From assembly GCF_008001235.1 (NCBI RefSeq), contig NZ_CP040751.1, positions 3,289,501 through 3,353,500 of the forward strand: a stretch of DNA of 64,000 bases, in the 5' to 3' direction. The notes under the pieces were generated by a model, which saw only the letters and a list, made by a program, of their open reading frames with translations, did no database searches and was not told the origin of the DNA. This document shows, piece by piece, positions 9,492 to 19,156 of the stretch. The position numbers and the translations under genes were made by a program. Positions within the stretch are counted from its first letter, which is position 1, and each line of letters opens with the position of its first letter. The DNA is from Salidesulfovibrio onnuriiensis (GTDB taxonomy: Bacteria > Desulfobacterota > Desulfovibrionia > Desulfovibrionales > Desulfovibrionaceae).

Positions 9492-11549
9492 TCAGGAGCA
9501 GAGGCAGTCGCCGAAAACCACGCGGTCCGTGTATTCGGCCTGCTTGCCCTTGTTCCAGCGCGACACCGGGCGGTAATAGCCCACAATGCGCGTATACACT
9601 TCCGCTTCCTGCCCGCAGGTCGGGCACTCGAAGTGTTCGCCCTGGATATAGCCGTGCTCCTTGCAGATGGAGAAGGTGGGAGTCACGGACACATAGGGAA
9701 TCTTGGTCTTGGTGAAAGCCTTGATGATGAAGCTCTTGAGCGCCTGGATATCGGAAACCGCCTCGCCCAGGAAGGTGTGGAACACCGTGCCGCCGGTATA
9801 GAGCGGCTGCAGGTTGTTCTGATGCTCCAGGGCGTAGAGCACGTCATCGGAGATGCCCACGGGCAGCGCCGTGGAGTTGGTGTAATACGGGGTGCCGTTG
9901 CCCTGGGTCTTGATGTCGGCGTAAAGCGCCTTGTCGATCTTGGCCAGCCGGTAGCTGGTGCCTTCGGCGGGCGTGGCTTCCAGGTTGTAGAGGTGCCCGG
10001 TTTCCTCCTGGAACCGGGAGGTGACCCGGCGCAGGTGGTTGAGGGTGCGGCGCATGAAGCGCACGCCGGACTCGGTCTCGATGCCCTTGCCCAGCAGGTT
10101 CAGGCAGGCCTCGTGGCCGCCCAGGATGCCGATGGTGGAGAAATGGGCGTTGAGGCCGTTCTTGAGGTAGCGCCTGGACCAGGGGAACATGCCCTTTTCC
10201 AGGTTGTCCTCCACGACCTTGCGCTTGAATTCCAGGGAATCCTTGGCCAGCTCGGCGTATTCGGTGATCATGTCCAGGAACTCGTCCTCGGACTGGGCCA
10301 GGTAGGCCAGCTTGGGCAGGTTCAGGGTGACCACGCCGATGGAGCCGGTCAGGTCGCCCGCGCCGAACAGGCCGCCGGTCTTGGTGCGCAGCTCGCGCAG
10401 GTCCATCTGCAGACGGCAGCACATGGAACGCACGTCCTCGGGATTGAGATCCGAGCTAATGAAGTTCTGGAAGTACGGGACGCCATACTTGGCCGTGAGC
10501 TTGAGCAGCAGTTCGCCGATCTCGGAATCCCACGGGAAATCCTCGGTGACGTTATAGGTCGGGATCGGGAAGGAGAAGATGCGGTCATGGTAGTCGCCTT
10601 CGATCATGACCTCGATGAAGGCCTTGTTGATCATGGCCATCTCTTCCTCGAACTCGCCGTAGGTCAGGGAGTCGTGGAACCTGCCGCCGATGATGACCGG
10701 CTCGTTGGCGATGTGCTTGGGAGCCACCAGGTCGAAGGTCAGGTTGGTGAACGGCGACTGGCCGCCCCAGCGCGAGGTGGTGTTCAGGTTGAACACGAAC
10801 TTCTGCATGCACTGGCGCACCTGGTCGTAGGAAAGACCGTCGTTGCGGATCAGCGGCGCCAGGTAGGTGTCCACGTTGTTGAAGGCCTGGGCCCCGGCCC
10901 ACTCGTTCTGAAGCGTGCCCAGGAAGTTGTTCATCTGGCCCAGGGCCGTGTCGAAATGCTTGGCGGGCCCGGCAGAGGCGCGGCCCTCCAGATTGAAACC
11001 CTCCAGCAGCAGGTCGCGCAGGGACCAGCCCGCGCAGTACCCGGCCAGGCCAAAGGAAAGGTCATGGATATGGAAATAGCCGTGCTCGTGGGCCAGGCGG
11101 ACTTCCTCGGGGTACTTTTCCAGGGCGTAGCGCGCCTGGACCGTGCCGGAAAGGTGGAGCATCATGCCCTGGAAGGAGTGGGTCATGTTGGCGTTCTCGT
11201 TGACGCGCCAGTCGGCCTTGCCCAGGTATTCGTCGATGACGTTCATGACGTCGAGAACGGCTTCCCTCTGGGAACGGATGGCGCGGCGGGATTCGCGATA
11301 GACGATGTACTTCTTGGCCACATCGTACTGGCGCGCTTCCATGAGCACCTGCTCGACCATGTTCTGAACATGCTCCTGCTCGGGGATGTCAACACCTTCG
11401 AGCTTCTGCTCCACTTTCTTGCCAAGACGCTTGGCAAGCAGCGGATCCTTGATGCCGTTGGCGTTGAGCGCTTTGAAAATGGCGTGGGCGATGCGGTCAG
11501 TTGACCACGTTTCCAGCCGCCCGTCGCGTTTCATGATCTGGCTGGGCAT
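9492..11549 (-). CDS. nrdD: Anaerobic ribonucleoside-triphosphate reductase NrdD
   Basis: 685 residues from the ATG at 11549, chosen because AAGGAGGA lies 10 bp upstream; the frame is open further up. Class III glycyl-radical enzyme that reduces ribonucleoside triphosphates for DNA synthesis without oxygen. An ATP-cone regulatory domain occupies about residues 3-92. The C-terminus has a zinc site (CKEHG, CPTCG) and the glycyl-radical loop RIVGYYRPV. Its start overlaps the end of nrdG by 53 bp, so the two are translated together. NrdG makes the radical on NrdD. Confidence 0.95.
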   Translation of the reverse strand: MPSQIMKRDGRLETWSTDRIAHAIFKALNANGIKDPLLAKRLGKKVEQKLEGVDIPEQEHVQNMVEQVLMEARQYDVAKKYIVYRESRRAIRSQREAVLDVMNVIDEYLGKADWRVNENANMTHSFQGMMLHLSGTVQARYALEKYPEEVRLAHEHGYFHIHDLSFGLAGYCAGWSLRDLLLEGFNLEGRASAGPAKHFDTALGQMNNFLGTLQNEWAGAQAFNNVDTYLAPLIRNDGLSYDQVRQCMQKFVFNLNTTSRWGGQSPFTNLTFDLVAPKHIANEPVIIGGRFHDSLTYGEFEEEMAMINKAFIEVMIEGDYHDRIFSFPIPTYNVTEDFPWDSEIGELLLKLTAKYGVPYFQNFISSDLNPEDVRSMCCRLQMDLRELRTKTGGLFGAGDLTGSIGVVTLNLPKLAYLAQSEDEFLDMITEYAELAKDSLEFKRKVVEDNLEKGMFPWSRRYLKNGLNAHFSTIGILGGHEACLNLLGKGIETESGVRFMRRTLNHLRRVTSRFQEETGHLYNLEATPAEGTSYRLAKIDKALYADIKTQGNGTPYYTNSTALPVGISDDVLYALEHQNNLQPLYTGGTVFHTFLGEAVSDIQALKSFIIKAFTKTKIPYVSVTPTFSICKEHGYIQGEHFECPTCGQEAEVYTRIVGYYRPVSRWNKGKQAEYTDRVVFGDCLCS

Positions 11550-12183
11550 GCTCGGTCTTCCTCCTTCTAGGTGGCACATAATCCTGCAATTTCAATTCAA
11601 ACCCTTCCGGCAAATACGACCTGGCCTCGGCAATGTCCTCGGCGGTGAGGCCGGGAACCTTGGTCAGGCGGAAATAGAACGACTTGGGGAACTGCCGCGC
11701 CAGATCGAAGATCTGCTCGAGATTGGACTTGGCGGCAATGGCGGACATGGCGTCGCCGGTCAGCTCAGGGTACTTGGAGTACGGCCCCTTGACGTCCACG
11801 GCAAAGACGTCGGCCAGACGGTATTCGAGAATGTCCCGAACCACCTCGGGCCGCATGCCGTTGGAATCCACCTTGATGGGCAGGTTGTTTTTCCTGATCG
11901 CAAAAAGAAGCTCGCCAAGTCCCGGGACATTGGTGGGCTCCCCTCCGGTCACGGTCACTCCGTCGAGCCATTTTGCGCGGTTGCGCAAAAACACCTTGAG
12001 ATCGTTTTCCGGGATGACCGGAAGCCTGTGCATTTCCCAGGCAAGCTCAAAATTGTGGCAGGTGGGGCATCGAAGATTGCATCCGCCGAGAAAGATGACG
12101 CATGAGGTTCTGCCCGGCCAGTCGCACAGGCTGAAATGCTCAAAACCGCGAACGCAATTCCACACACCAGTAGGTTTGTCCAT
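11497..12183 (-). CDS. nrdG: Anaerobic ribonucleotide reductase activating protein NrdG
   Basis: 228 residues. Radical-SAM activase that generates the glycyl radical on NrdD. The cluster motif is CNLRCPTC (CxxxCxxC) after GRTSCVIFLGG, and the SAM region TVTGGEPTNVPGL is present. This is the longer NrdG form with a C-terminal tail ending ETRRAAGNVVN that overlaps nrdD. It is first in a two-gene minus-strand operon; 649 bp without a gene lie upstream. Confidence 0.93.
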   Translation of the reverse strand: MDKPTGVWNCVRGFEHFSLCDWPGRTSCVIFLGGCNLRCPTCHNFELAWEMHRLPVIPENDLKVFLRNRAKWLDGVTVTGGEPTNVPGLGELLFAIRKNNLPIKVDSNGMRPEVVRDILEYRLADVFAVDVKGPYSKYPELTGDAMSAIAAKSNLEQIFDLARQFPKSFYFRLTKVPGLTAEDIAEARSYLPEGFELKLQDYVPPRRRKTEHAQPDHETRRAAGNVVN

Positions 12184-12832
12184 TATCCCCTCGTCATTGC
12201 GCCAGAACGGCGCATACTGAATTAATACTGAAAATCGAATTCAGGCGAGGCCGGAACCCCGGCCGAGCCGTTCGGAATCTGCGCCCTTCTCTGCCCAGAA
12301 AGGCCGGTTCCGACCGGTCGCCAGACTTCGATTCGCATCGGCTTTTCCCGAAAAGGGAATGCGCCGAAGCACGAAAACAGATGTAACCCACAGGTTTTTT
12401 TTTGTACAGGGGGGTATTGGTCTTTTTTTCGTTACTCGAGCCGCACGCAGGAATTACAGCAACTCTCACCCGATTACACGCGATTGGAAAACTTTTTCCA
12501 CATGTAGAGAAATAGCACTCCCCCGAAAATACAGGGGTTTTTCTAGAACAAGTTTAGAAAAAAAAAATAACAACTCTAGACCGGGTGGGGTTTTCGACAA
12601 TGAAGTTCGTATCCGGGAAGGAAAAAAGGAAGGCGCTGAAGCGAGAAACTATATACCACAAGACCCTAGGGCTGGGAAGAGAATTCCCCGGAAAATCCAC
12701 AGAAAAAATATGGGCATTTCATTGACTTACCGCTTGACAGCCGCAACCCACCGGCAGCCCTGAAACAAAGCCGTAACATCGATATCTGAGCAATGGTTCA
12801 AGCCTTCAGAGGTTCCCTTGGGGCGACCTCAC
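12184..12832. other. Gene-free region upstream of nrdG with possible structured leader
   Basis: No coding frame can be supported. On the minus strand, 12240-12360 can form several GC-rich hairpins, for example GGCCGGGGTTCCGGCC at about 12249-12264 and CCGGTCGGAACCGG near 12304. An oligo-T run and GTACAGGGGGGTATTGG lie near 12400, and a CCCC/GGGG hairpin with five T lies at 12520-12542 on the plus strand. I looked for a cobalamin riboswitch, common near reductase genes, and did not find its conserved boxes. Confidence 0.4.
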
Positions 12833-13627
12833 TCACTCGATCCGTTTTCCGCAATGGGGACAAACCTTGGGCTTTTCCTGCCTCTCCCGCCACTCCACGA
12901 AACCGGCGCTCAGGATGCCCGCGGGAAGCGCGAACATGCCGATGCCCAGCAGGGCGATGAGCGAGGCCATGATCCGCCCCATGGCCGTGACCGGATAAAC
13001 GTCGCCGTAGCCCACGGTGGTCAGGGTGATGACCGCCCACCACAGGGACTCGGGAATGGACCCGAACACGGCGGGCTGGGCCTCGTGCTCGAAGTGGTAG
13101 ACCAGACTCGAGGCCACCACGAGCAGGATGCAGAGGATGAAGCAGACCACGGCGAGCTGCTCCTTCTTGTTCCGGACCACGGCCCCGAAGACCTGCATGG
13201 CGTCTGAATAGCGGCCCAGCTTGAGCACCCGGGCCAGGCGCAGCAGACGCAGGGTGCGCAGGAAGATGAGGTCCATGGGAATGAGCAGGGGCAGGTAGAA
13301 CGGCAGGATGGCCAGTAGATCCACGAGCATGAGCGGACGAAACATGAACCGGACGCGGCAGAGCACGGGGTGGTCGTCCACAAGGCACTGGTCGCAGACC
13401 CAGACCCGCAGCACGTATTCCACGGTGAACACGCACACGGAAAAACGCTCGAAGGCCAGGAACCAATGCCGGTGCGGCGCGGAGATCTCGTGCACGGTCT
13501 CCAGCATGTAGGCCAGCACATTGAGCGTAATCAGGGCGATAAGCCCCGCCCGGAACACCCGCGCCCGCAGGGACGGCGCATACTGTTCCTCCAGCAGGTC
13601 GTGGATAAAGGTCTTGATCCGGCCCAT
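12833..13627 (-). CDS. Voltage-gated potassium channel family protein (six TM plus pore)
   Basis: 264 residues. The selectivity filter TLTTVGYGD and pore helix SLWWAVI mark a potassium channel. Six hydrophobic segments precede and follow it, and the S4-like stretch LRTLRLLRLARVLKLGR has Arg at every third position, as in voltage sensors. The C-terminal tail ends KVCPHCGKRIE, a single CPHC knuckle that could bind metal. No RCK or cyclic-nucleotide domain is present. It is a single gene on its strand. Confidence 0.9.
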   Translation of the reverse strand: MGRIKTFIHDLLEEQYAPSLRARVFRAGLIALITLNVLAYMLETVHEISAPHRHWFLAFERFSVCVFTVEYVLRVWVCDQCLVDDHPVLCRVRFMFRPLMLVDLLAILPFYLPLLIPMDLIFLRTLRLLRLARVLKLGRYSDAMQVFGAVVRNKKEQLAVVCFILCILLVVASSLVYHFEHEAQPAVFGSIPESLWWAVITLTTVGYGDVYPVTAMGRIMASLIALLGIGMFALPAGILSAGFVEWRERQEKPKVCPHCGKRIE

Positions 13628-13801
13628 GGGAACCTCCCCGGGAATTTGCCCCAGTATAACGCCGCACAGGGCACGGCTGTCAACGCAACCCCTAAATTAT
13701 CCTTGCAATTGGGCCGATGAGTCTCTTACCATGCACCGTGAATTGCTACGGGATGGCGCCGGCCACCCTCAACGCGGCAGTGTGCCGCCACGGAAAAAGG
13801 C

Positions 13802-14008
13802 ATGAAATTTACGGAATATCTGAAAAAGGAAGGCTATGTCCGCTATCGTGGGACAGTGGACAAGTCCGTCTATGAATATTTTGGCTGCAAGTGCGCGCAC
13901 CGGGCCGTCTGGTACCACAAGAAGGACAGCTACCAGTGCGCGGGCTGCAAGGAACAGTGCGAAACCCCCGGCCCGGAGGGGTTCCAACCCTTCCTTATGA
14001 TGGAATAG
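13802..14008 (+). CDS. Small Cys/His-rich protein of unknown function
   Basis: 68 residues. A zinc-ribbon-like layout is visible: CKCAH, then HKK, then CAGCKEQC, giving five Cys and two His within about 28 residues. The frame has a plausible GGAAAAAGG site before the ATG and lies 5 bp ahead of the secreted protein at 14014. The CxxC knuckles recall zinc ribbons that bind DNA or a protein partner, but no family is recognised. Confidence 0.6.
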   Translation: MKFTEYLKKEGYVRYRGTVDKSVYEYFGCKCAHRAVWYHKKDSYQCAGCKEQCETPGPEGFQPFLMME

Positions 14009-14013
14009 ACACT

Positions 14014-14511
14014 ATGCGCCGCACCATACTGACCACCCTGCTCCTTCTGTCCGCCTGCCTGCTGTGGGCCGCCCCGGCCTGCGCCGACGAACTCGACAAC
14101 ATGAACGTGGATCTGTGCCGCCAGGTCATGGCCAAGATGATGTGCAAGGACGTGATCGATTTCAACTACGTGGCCAAGGTCCGGGACGGAGTCTACCTGT
14201 TCAGCACCTTCTACGCCAACAAGGAGGCCAAGTTCTTCTGCGGCGTGGGCGGCGGCTACATCAAGGTGCAGGGCAAGGACTTCCTCAAGACCACCCGAAC
14301 CATTCCCTATACCTTTGACCGCCCCTCCAAGTGCAGCATCGTGGAGTATTCCAACCCGGAATGCCCGGACATGCGGCGCATCGTGGTCTGCGCGGAAAAG
14401 ACCCTGGACGAGCAGGCCACCGAGGACTTCTGGAACCGGCCCATCCCCGACCTGCTGGACGAGGACCTGCGCAGGGCCCTGGAAGGCCTCAACGCCACGG
14501 AAGCGCAATAG
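14014..14511 (+). CDS. Exported Cys-rich protein of unknown function
   Basis: 165 residues from the ATG at 14014. The N-terminus is a signal peptide (MRRT, LLLLSACLLWAAPACA, cleavage near residue 23). The mature part has six Cys, compatible with three disulfides, so a periplasmic location is likely. The family is not recognised. The gene is probably transcribed with the small zinc-ribbon-like gene just upstream; a joint role is only a guess. Confidence 0.7.
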   Translation: MRRTILTTLLLLSACLLWAAPACADELDNMNVDLCRQVMAKMMCKDVIDFNYVAKVRDGVYLFSTFYANKEAKFFCGVGGGYIKVQGKDFLKTTRTIPYTFDRPSKCSIVEYSNPECPDMRRIVVCAEKTLDEQATEDFWNRPIPDLLDEDLRRALEGLNATEAQ

Positions 14512-14631
14512 CCGGCCGAGAACAGCCCGCTTGCCATGTTAAGTGAATTGTCGGCGGGTATTCGAGCCGAGCAAGATCTCACGCCTGTGGTGCGCCGCGC
14601 GCACAAGCCATTGTGCGCAGCCGGGATGCAT

Positions 14632-14940
14632 TCATATTTTGCGGATCCAGGCGACCAGGGCCACCACCCCGATGACCGCGTACAAGGGCCGCCAGTCGCC
14701 GTACAATGTGCTGAAGACGACGGCCGCAACCACGGCCAGGGAATAGCCGCAGGCCTCGGCCATGCGCAAAAGCTCGGCGCGGTCCTTTTCACTGAAACGA
14801 TTGGTCATCTTTTCCAGGCGCTGCCAGGAGGAATCCTCCGTCTGCACCGCCTTGCGCGAAGACTGGAGCTTGTGGCGGCACTTGGCGCAAAAACGCGCCT
14901 CGTCCAGGTTGGGAGCGCCGCAGCGCGTACAAATGATCAC
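14632..14940 (-). CDS. Small zinc-ribbon membrane protein
   Basis: 102 residues from a GTG. The N-terminus is a zinc ribbon (CTRCGAPNLDEARFCAKC, two CxxC pairs 11 residues apart). A polar linker follows, then one or two membrane segments (YSLAVVAAVVFSTLYG and LYAVIGVVALVAWI). This layout is common in bacterial proteins of unknown role. The site GGAAGG lies somewhat far (about 14 bp) from the GTG. Confidence 0.65.
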   Translation of the reverse strand: MIICTRCGAPNLDEARFCAKCRHKLQSSRKAVQTEDSSWQRLEKMTNRFSEKDRAELLRMAEACGYSLAVVAAVVFSTLYGDWRPLYAVIGVVALVAWIRKI

Positions 14941-15164
14941 CCGCGCACACCGCCTTCCGGCGGAAAAATGGGCGGGGCCGGGCTTGTATGGGATCTCTGT
15001 TTCTGCATGACCCGCGAAACATAGCCCAAGAAAATACGCAATGCCAGCGCCTTGTGGCCACCAGAAGGCCCGGCATTATTGCTTTGCAAAATATATTGAG
15101 CTATTCCATTAGCTGTAACAAACTGTATGGTAGCGAAACCGGATCAACCGCACAGCGAAAAAGA

Positions 15165-16760
15165 ATGAACGACGAAAGCTTTGCGCCGCAAGGCGCCCCA
15201 CAACTGAGCCGGGAACAGCGGTATCTCGCCTACCAGAAGCGGCTCCGGCAGCTCAAGGACAGCTCCGCCCTGCGGGAAGTGATGGAGCGGGAACTGCTGC
15301 TGGAATTCGTGCGCGTCAACCACGGCAACATCAACGAGTTCCCCCTGCTCAAGGCCCAGCAGAAAAGCGTCATCGAACTCATGTGCAACCGGGGCAGGCA
15401 TCCGGGGTACGACTACATACAGAAGATGACCGGCGTGTTCATGACCCTGATCACCCGGTACGAAAAGGCCGTTTCCAACAGCGACCAGGAAGCCATCGAC
15501 AAATACGGCTCCCAGCTGCACAACACCGAGGTGCTGCTCACCAAGAGCATCCAGGGCATCGTCTACGGCATGGCGCTCATCACCGACAACTTCGAGGAAG
15601 TGGTGCTGCGCTATTTCGGGCAGGGGTCGCTCAACGAATACAGCTCGCTCATCGAACAGCACGAACTGAACGAGAATTTCTGGCACGCGTTCGTGCAGCA
15701 GTTCGTGACCAAGCGGGTGGAAGCCGCCCACAAGAGCATCCTGGAAAACAAGACCTACTCCCTGTCCAAGGAAAAGAATTTCCTGGTCATCCGTTTCCTG
15801 TTCGACGACATCCTCGCCCAGCTCAACCCCACCACGGCCGCCATCGAGAAGACCCGCATCCAGAAGACCTACGAACTTTCCGACGCGGGGTTCAAGGAAC
15901 GGCGCACTGCCAAGATCGTGCAGCACACCCTGACCAAGGGCCTCTCGTTCATGCCCGAGGGATTTCTCAGGGAAAGCGACTACTTCAACGCCGCGCGCAT
16001 CGTGTGCATCGACGGCGTCGCCGCGAACTTTGCCGAGGAGTATTCCCAGAGGATCATGAAGAAGAAGGAAGGAGCCGAACAGCCGGATGCCGAGCAGAAC
16101 CGGGAACAGTCCTTCGAGTTCCTGCTCAACCAGATCATCGCGCTCGGCGTGGGGGCCACCCTCGCCATCGGCATGACCGCCCGCAACTTTTTCGCGGCCC
16201 TGGAAAAATTCATCCCGGGGCAGACCCAGCCCATCGCGCCGCTCATGCGCAACTTCAACACCAACGCCCTGGAAGGGGTGCTCATCTTCCTGCTGGAGCA
16301 CCACTTCATCCACATGCTGCGCGAAATAGGCATTCCCGAGGGCGGCAAGATCATGGTCAAGAGCGCCCGGGCGCGCCGCGTGTCCGACGCAACCGTGGAA
16401 AAGCTCACGCGCATGAACCGGATCAGAAAGAAGAATCTGTTCGCCAAGGACACCAGCCGCGAGGGATACCTCCTGTTCCGCTCGCGCACGGCCCAGCAGC
16501 TCATGGACCTGATTAAGACCCTGAACCTGGAACCGCCCAAGCTGGTGGAACAGCTCCAGGAACTCTGGAAAGGCGCGGCCCAGCGCGTGGACATCATGGT
16601 CCTGGTGAATTTGCAGCAGGTGGCGCGCACCACCACCAATCTCTCGGCCAAGCTGGCGGAGATCCTCGCCCTCTACGGCGTCTCGCTCGGCAATGGAAAA
16701 GAAAAAGCCCGGGAAGCCGAATCAGCTTCCCAGGCTCCTGCTAGCGGGGAAACACAATAG
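15165..16760 (+). CDS. Large protein of unknown function, mostly helical
   Basis: 531 residues from the ATG at 15165; the frame is open upstream to 14988, but this start begins a charged, soluble N-terminus. No signal peptide is visible. The sequence is rich in Gln, Lys, Glu and Leu, suggesting a long helical fold. A hydrophobic stretch near 328-346 ([19 protein letters not shown]) could be a membrane or buried helix. No catalytic motif is recognised. Its last 20 bp overlap the end of the convergent purU gene, and purU's terminator lies inside it. Composition is like the neighbours, so it is probably native. Confidence 0.7.
   Translation: MNDESFAPQGAPQLSREQRYLAYQKRLRQLKDSSALREVMERELLLEFVRVNHGNINEFPLLKAQQKSVIELMCNRGRHPGYDYIQKMTGVFMTLITRYEKAVSNSDQEAIDKYGSQLHNTEVLLTKSIQGIVYGMALITDNFEEVVLRYFGQGSLNEYSSLIEQHELNENFWHAFVQQFVTKRVEAAHKSILENKTYSLSKEKNFLVIRFLFDDILAQLNPTTAAIEKTRIQKTYELSDAGFKERRTAKIVQHTLTKGLSFMPEGFLRESDYFNAARIVCIDGVAANFAEEYSQRIMKKKEGAEQPDAEQNREQSFEFLLNQIIALGVGATLAIGMTARNFFAALEKFIPGQTQPIAPLMRNFNTNALEGVLIFLLEHHFIHMLREIGIPEGGKIMVKSARARRVSDATVEKLTRMNRIRKKNLFAKDTSREGYLLFRSRTAQQLMDLIKTLNLEPPKLVEQLQELWKGAAQRVDIMVLVNLQQVARTTTNLSAKLAEILALYGVSLGNGKEKAREAESASQAPASGETQ
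16701..16737 (-). terminator. Terminator of purU, inside the end of the convergent gene
   Basis: On the minus strand AGCCTGGGAAGC, a 7-base loop and GCTTCCCGGGCT are followed by TTTTTC. The sequence also codes for the last residues of the 531-residue protein. Confidence 0.8.
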
Positions 16761-17622
16761 TCTTGTTCCCGTCCACGATGACCCGGTCCTCCATGTGCCA
16801 GCGCACGGCCCGGGCCAGAACGTGTCGTTCCACGTCCGCCCCGCAGGACTTGAGGTCCTCCACGGTGTGGCTGTGGTTCACGCGGATGACGTCCTGCTCG
16901 ATGATCGGGCCCTGGTCCAGCTCGGCGGTCACGTAGTGGGCCGTGGCTCCGATGAGCTTCACGCCCCGGTCGGCGGCTCTGCGATAGGGATCCGCGCCCA
17001 CGAAGGCGGGCAGGAAGGAGTGGTGGATGTTGATGATCTGCATGGGATAGGCTTCCACGAACCTGGGCGAGAGAATCTGCATGTAGCGGGCCAGGATGAC
17101 CACGTCGGCCTTGCCTTTCATCAGCTCCAGTATCCGGGCCTCGGCAAGGTCCTTTTCCTCGGGAGTCTTGCCCGAGGGAACGTGGTGGTACGGCACGAAC
17201 GCCTCCACGGGCTCGCGCAGGTCCGGGTGGTTGCTGATGACCATGGTGATGTCCGCGTAGAGCTCGCCCCGCGCCCAGCGCCAGAGCAGCTCCATGAGCG
17301 CGTGGTCGTAGCGGGAAACCAGGATGGCCACCTTCTTGCGCACCCAGGTCGGGTTCATGCTCCAGTCCACCATGTCGAACCTGGTGGCCACCTCCTGCCG
17401 GAAATCCTCCTTGAAGGCCTCCAGGCCGTCCATGTCCAGGCCGGGCAGATAGAATTCATTGCGCATGAAAAAGGTGCCGCCCTGCGGATCCGAGGAATGC
17501 TGGTCCGAGTGGATGATGTTGGCCCCGCGGGAATGCAGGAATCCGGACACGGCGGCCACGATCCCGGGCCTGTCCGAACACTTGATGAGCAGGCGGGCAA
17601 CGCCTTTGCGTGATTCAGTCAT
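16741..17622 (-). CDS. purU: Formyltetrahydrofolate deformylase PurU
   Basis: 293 residues. PurU hydrolyses 10-formyl-tetrahydrofolate to formate and tetrahydrofolate and so balances one-carbon pools. An N-terminal ACT domain (about 8-85, [16 protein letters not shown]) precedes the formyltransferase-type catalytic domain with [10 protein letters not shown] and the conserved Asp in [12 protein letters not shown]. Length is typical. A purine-rich GGAGAGAGAG site precedes the ATG. It is a single gene with a terminator at its end. Confidence 0.95.
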   Translation of the reverse strand: MTESRKGVARLLIKCSDRPGIVAAVSGFLHSRGANIIHSDQHSSDPQGGTFFMRNEFYLPGLDMDGLEAFKEDFRQEVATRFDMVDWSMNPTWVRKKVAILVSRYDHALMELLWRWARGELYADITMVISNHPDLREPVEAFVPYHHVPSGKTPEEKDLAEARILELMKGKADVVILARYMQILSPRFVEAYPMQIINIHHSFLPAFVGADPYRRAADRGVKLIGATAHYVTAELDQGPIIEQDVIRVNHSHTVEDLKSCGADVERHVLARAVRWHMEDRVIVDGNKTIVFPR

Positions 17623-17863
17623 AAAACTCTCTCTCCATCAACTCTTTGGAATATATTGCCATCGGTCTGGAGGACCCCTTCGGGCGCAGGCCGAAAACAG
17701 CGTGGCGGGCAGTCTTACCAAGGGCTCCACTAGCCCAATTGTTTAGGAAACAAAAGTCTTTTCTTCCCCATGTCCCTTTGTGTATTGATTGCATCGTTCG
17801 TAGTATTGCTTTATCCTCACGAACTCTCGACAAACACGAGACATACCCTTCAGGGAGAACATA

Positions 17864-18487
17864 ATGTCAGAAAACGCACTGAAAAAAATCATGGATCACG
17901 CGCAGGCCGGAATAGAGGCGCGCGAGAAATTTTTCCAGAACAAGGCCGAAACCCTTGTGGACATCGCCAAGACCATGGCCCTGTGCATGGCCAACGGCGG
18001 CAAGGTCATGTTCTGCGGCAACGGCGGCAGCGCAGCGGACAGCCAGCACCTGGCCGCGGAATTCGTGAACCGCTTCAAGATGGAGCGCCCGCCCCTGCCG
18101 GGCATCGCCCTGACAACGGACAGCTCCATTCTCACGGCCATCGGCAACGACTACAGCTACGACGAAGTGTTCGAAAAGCAGGTCATGGCCCTGGGCGCAC
18201 CGGGCGACGTGCTTGTGGGACTGTCCACCTCCGGCACCAGCACCAACGTCATCCGGGCCATGCGCGAGGCGCGCAAGCGCGACGTCATCACTGTGGGTAT
18301 GGCCGGCCAGCACGGCGGCGAAATGCTGCCCGTGAGCGACTACCTGCTGCTGGTGCCGTCCGGGGATACGCCCGTGATCCAGGAGATCCACATTGCGGCC
18401 GGGCACATGCTCTGCCTTCTGGTGGACCATTTCCTGTTCGAGGAAGTGGCCGAACTGACCCCGTATCTTTCCGGCGGGGCTGAATAA
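17864..18487 (+). CDS. gmhA: Sedoheptulose-7-phosphate isomerase GmhA
   Basis: 207 residues. First enzyme of the ADP-heptose pathway for the lipopolysaccharide inner core. A single SIS domain with the family signature GNGGSAADSQHLAAEF and the sugar-phosphate motif LSTSGTSTNV is present. AGGGAG precedes the ATG. It is followed after 11 bp by a single-domain response regulator, probably in one transcript. DnaA-initiator-associating proteins are similar, but the signature fits GmhA. Confidence 0.92.
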   Translation: MSENALKKIMDHAQAGIEAREKFFQNKAETLVDIAKTMALCMANGGKVMFCGNGGSAADSQHLAAEFVNRFKMERPPLPGIALTTDSSILTAIGNDYSYDEVFEKQVMALGAPGDVLVGLSTSGTSTNVIRAMREARKRDVITVGMAGQHGGEMLPVSDYLLLVPSGDTPVIQEIHIAAGHMLCLLVDHFLFEEVAELTPYLSGGAE

Positions 18488-18498
18488 CAGGGGGAAAG

Positions 18499-18897
18499 AT
18501 GAAGACCCTGATCGTCGAAGACACGCTCATCAACCAGGAATTCCTCAAGATGATCATGGAGGACTGGGGCCAGTGCGTGGTGGTGGAAACAGGCGAAGCC
18601 GCCCTGGAAGCCTTCCGTGAGGCCCTGGAGGCCAAGGACCCCTTCGACCTCATCTTCATGGACATCATGCTGCCCGGCATGGACGGGCTCCAGGCCCTGG
18701 AAAACATCCGGGCCATCGAGGCCGAATTCGGCGTGCCCGAGCAGGAACAGACCCGAACCATCGTCACCACGGCCCTGGACGACGACGCCAACGCCTCGCG
18801 CGCCTTCATCCAGGGGCAGGCGCTCGCCTACATCACCAAGCCCATCCGCCAGGAAAAGATCGAGACCGAGCTCCGCAATTTCGGAATGATCGAATAG
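18499..18897 (+). CDS. Single-domain response regulator (CheY-like)
   Basis: 132 residues, a receiver domain only: the acidic pocket is in IVEDTLINQEF, phospho-acceptor Asp in FMDIMLPGMDG, Thr/Ala in VTTALDDD and the conserved Lys in YITKPIRQ. With no output domain it acts by protein contact or as a phosphorelay link. It sits 11 bp after gmhA. No kinase is adjacent. Confidence 0.9.
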   Translation: MKTLIVEDTLINQEFLKMIMEDWGQCVVVETGEAALEAFREALEAKDPFDLIFMDIMLPGMDGLQALENIRAIEAEFGVPEQEQTRTIVTTALDDDANASRAFIQGQALAYITKPIRQEKIETELRNFGMIE

Positions 18898-18908
18898 TTC
18901 ATGGGAAC

Positions 18909-18936
18909 GGAGAGCCCTTTAGAAACAGGGCTCCCT
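18909..18936 (+). terminator. Hairpin after the response regulator
   Basis: GGAGAGCCCT, a short loop, AGGGCTCCC, with a poor T tract (TT). It is the first of two tandem hairpins. Confidence 0.6.
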
Positions 18937-18953
18937 TGCATCCATAAAAACAC

Positions 18954-18994
18954 GCCCCTGCCATGAGCGACCATCATGGCAGGGGTTTCTTTTT
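18954..18994 (+). terminator. Strong terminator of gmhA and response regulator
   Basis: GCCCCTGCCATGA, a 7-base loop and TCATGGCAGGGG followed by TTTCTTTTT. Confidence 0.92.
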
Positions 18995-19120
18995 CCCGCT
19001 TCCCGAATGCCGAGACCAACGTTTTTCGAACGGGCTTTCACATGAATTCCCATACGGGATAGGCATGGAAGCAAAAGAAAACAAGATGTTAGACACCATA
19101 ATCACTACCGCTTTTTTTCG

Positions 19121-19149
19121 TTGACAAACGTATGGTGTCCATACATTAT
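19121..19149 (+). promoter_or_regulatory. marR promoter with embedded operator
   Basis: A consensus -35 TTGACA (19121-19126), a 17-bp spacer and CATTAT (19144-19149). The palindrome GTATGGTGTCCATAC occupies 19130-19144, exactly between the two boxes, so a bound repressor would block polymerase. A half site CACCATA lies further up at about 19094. The predicted start point is within a base or two of the ATG at 19157. Confidence 0.8.
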
Positions 19150-19156
19150 CCAACCC

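Noticed and set aside
9633-11504. 623-codon frame antisense to nrdD
   Set aside because: Shadow of a clear NrdD; no ribosome site and no domain.
12184-12500. Cobalamin riboswitch upstream of nrdGD
   Set aside because: The conserved B12-box sequences could not be found on either strand.
17623-17863. 6S RNA between purU and gmhA
   Set aside because: The region can fold, but no long hairpin with a central bubble was found, and the neighbours are not the usual ones.
19121-19156. TTG start for MarR at 19121
   Set aside because: The TTG is part of the -35 box TTGACA, and the operator lies in the extra codons.
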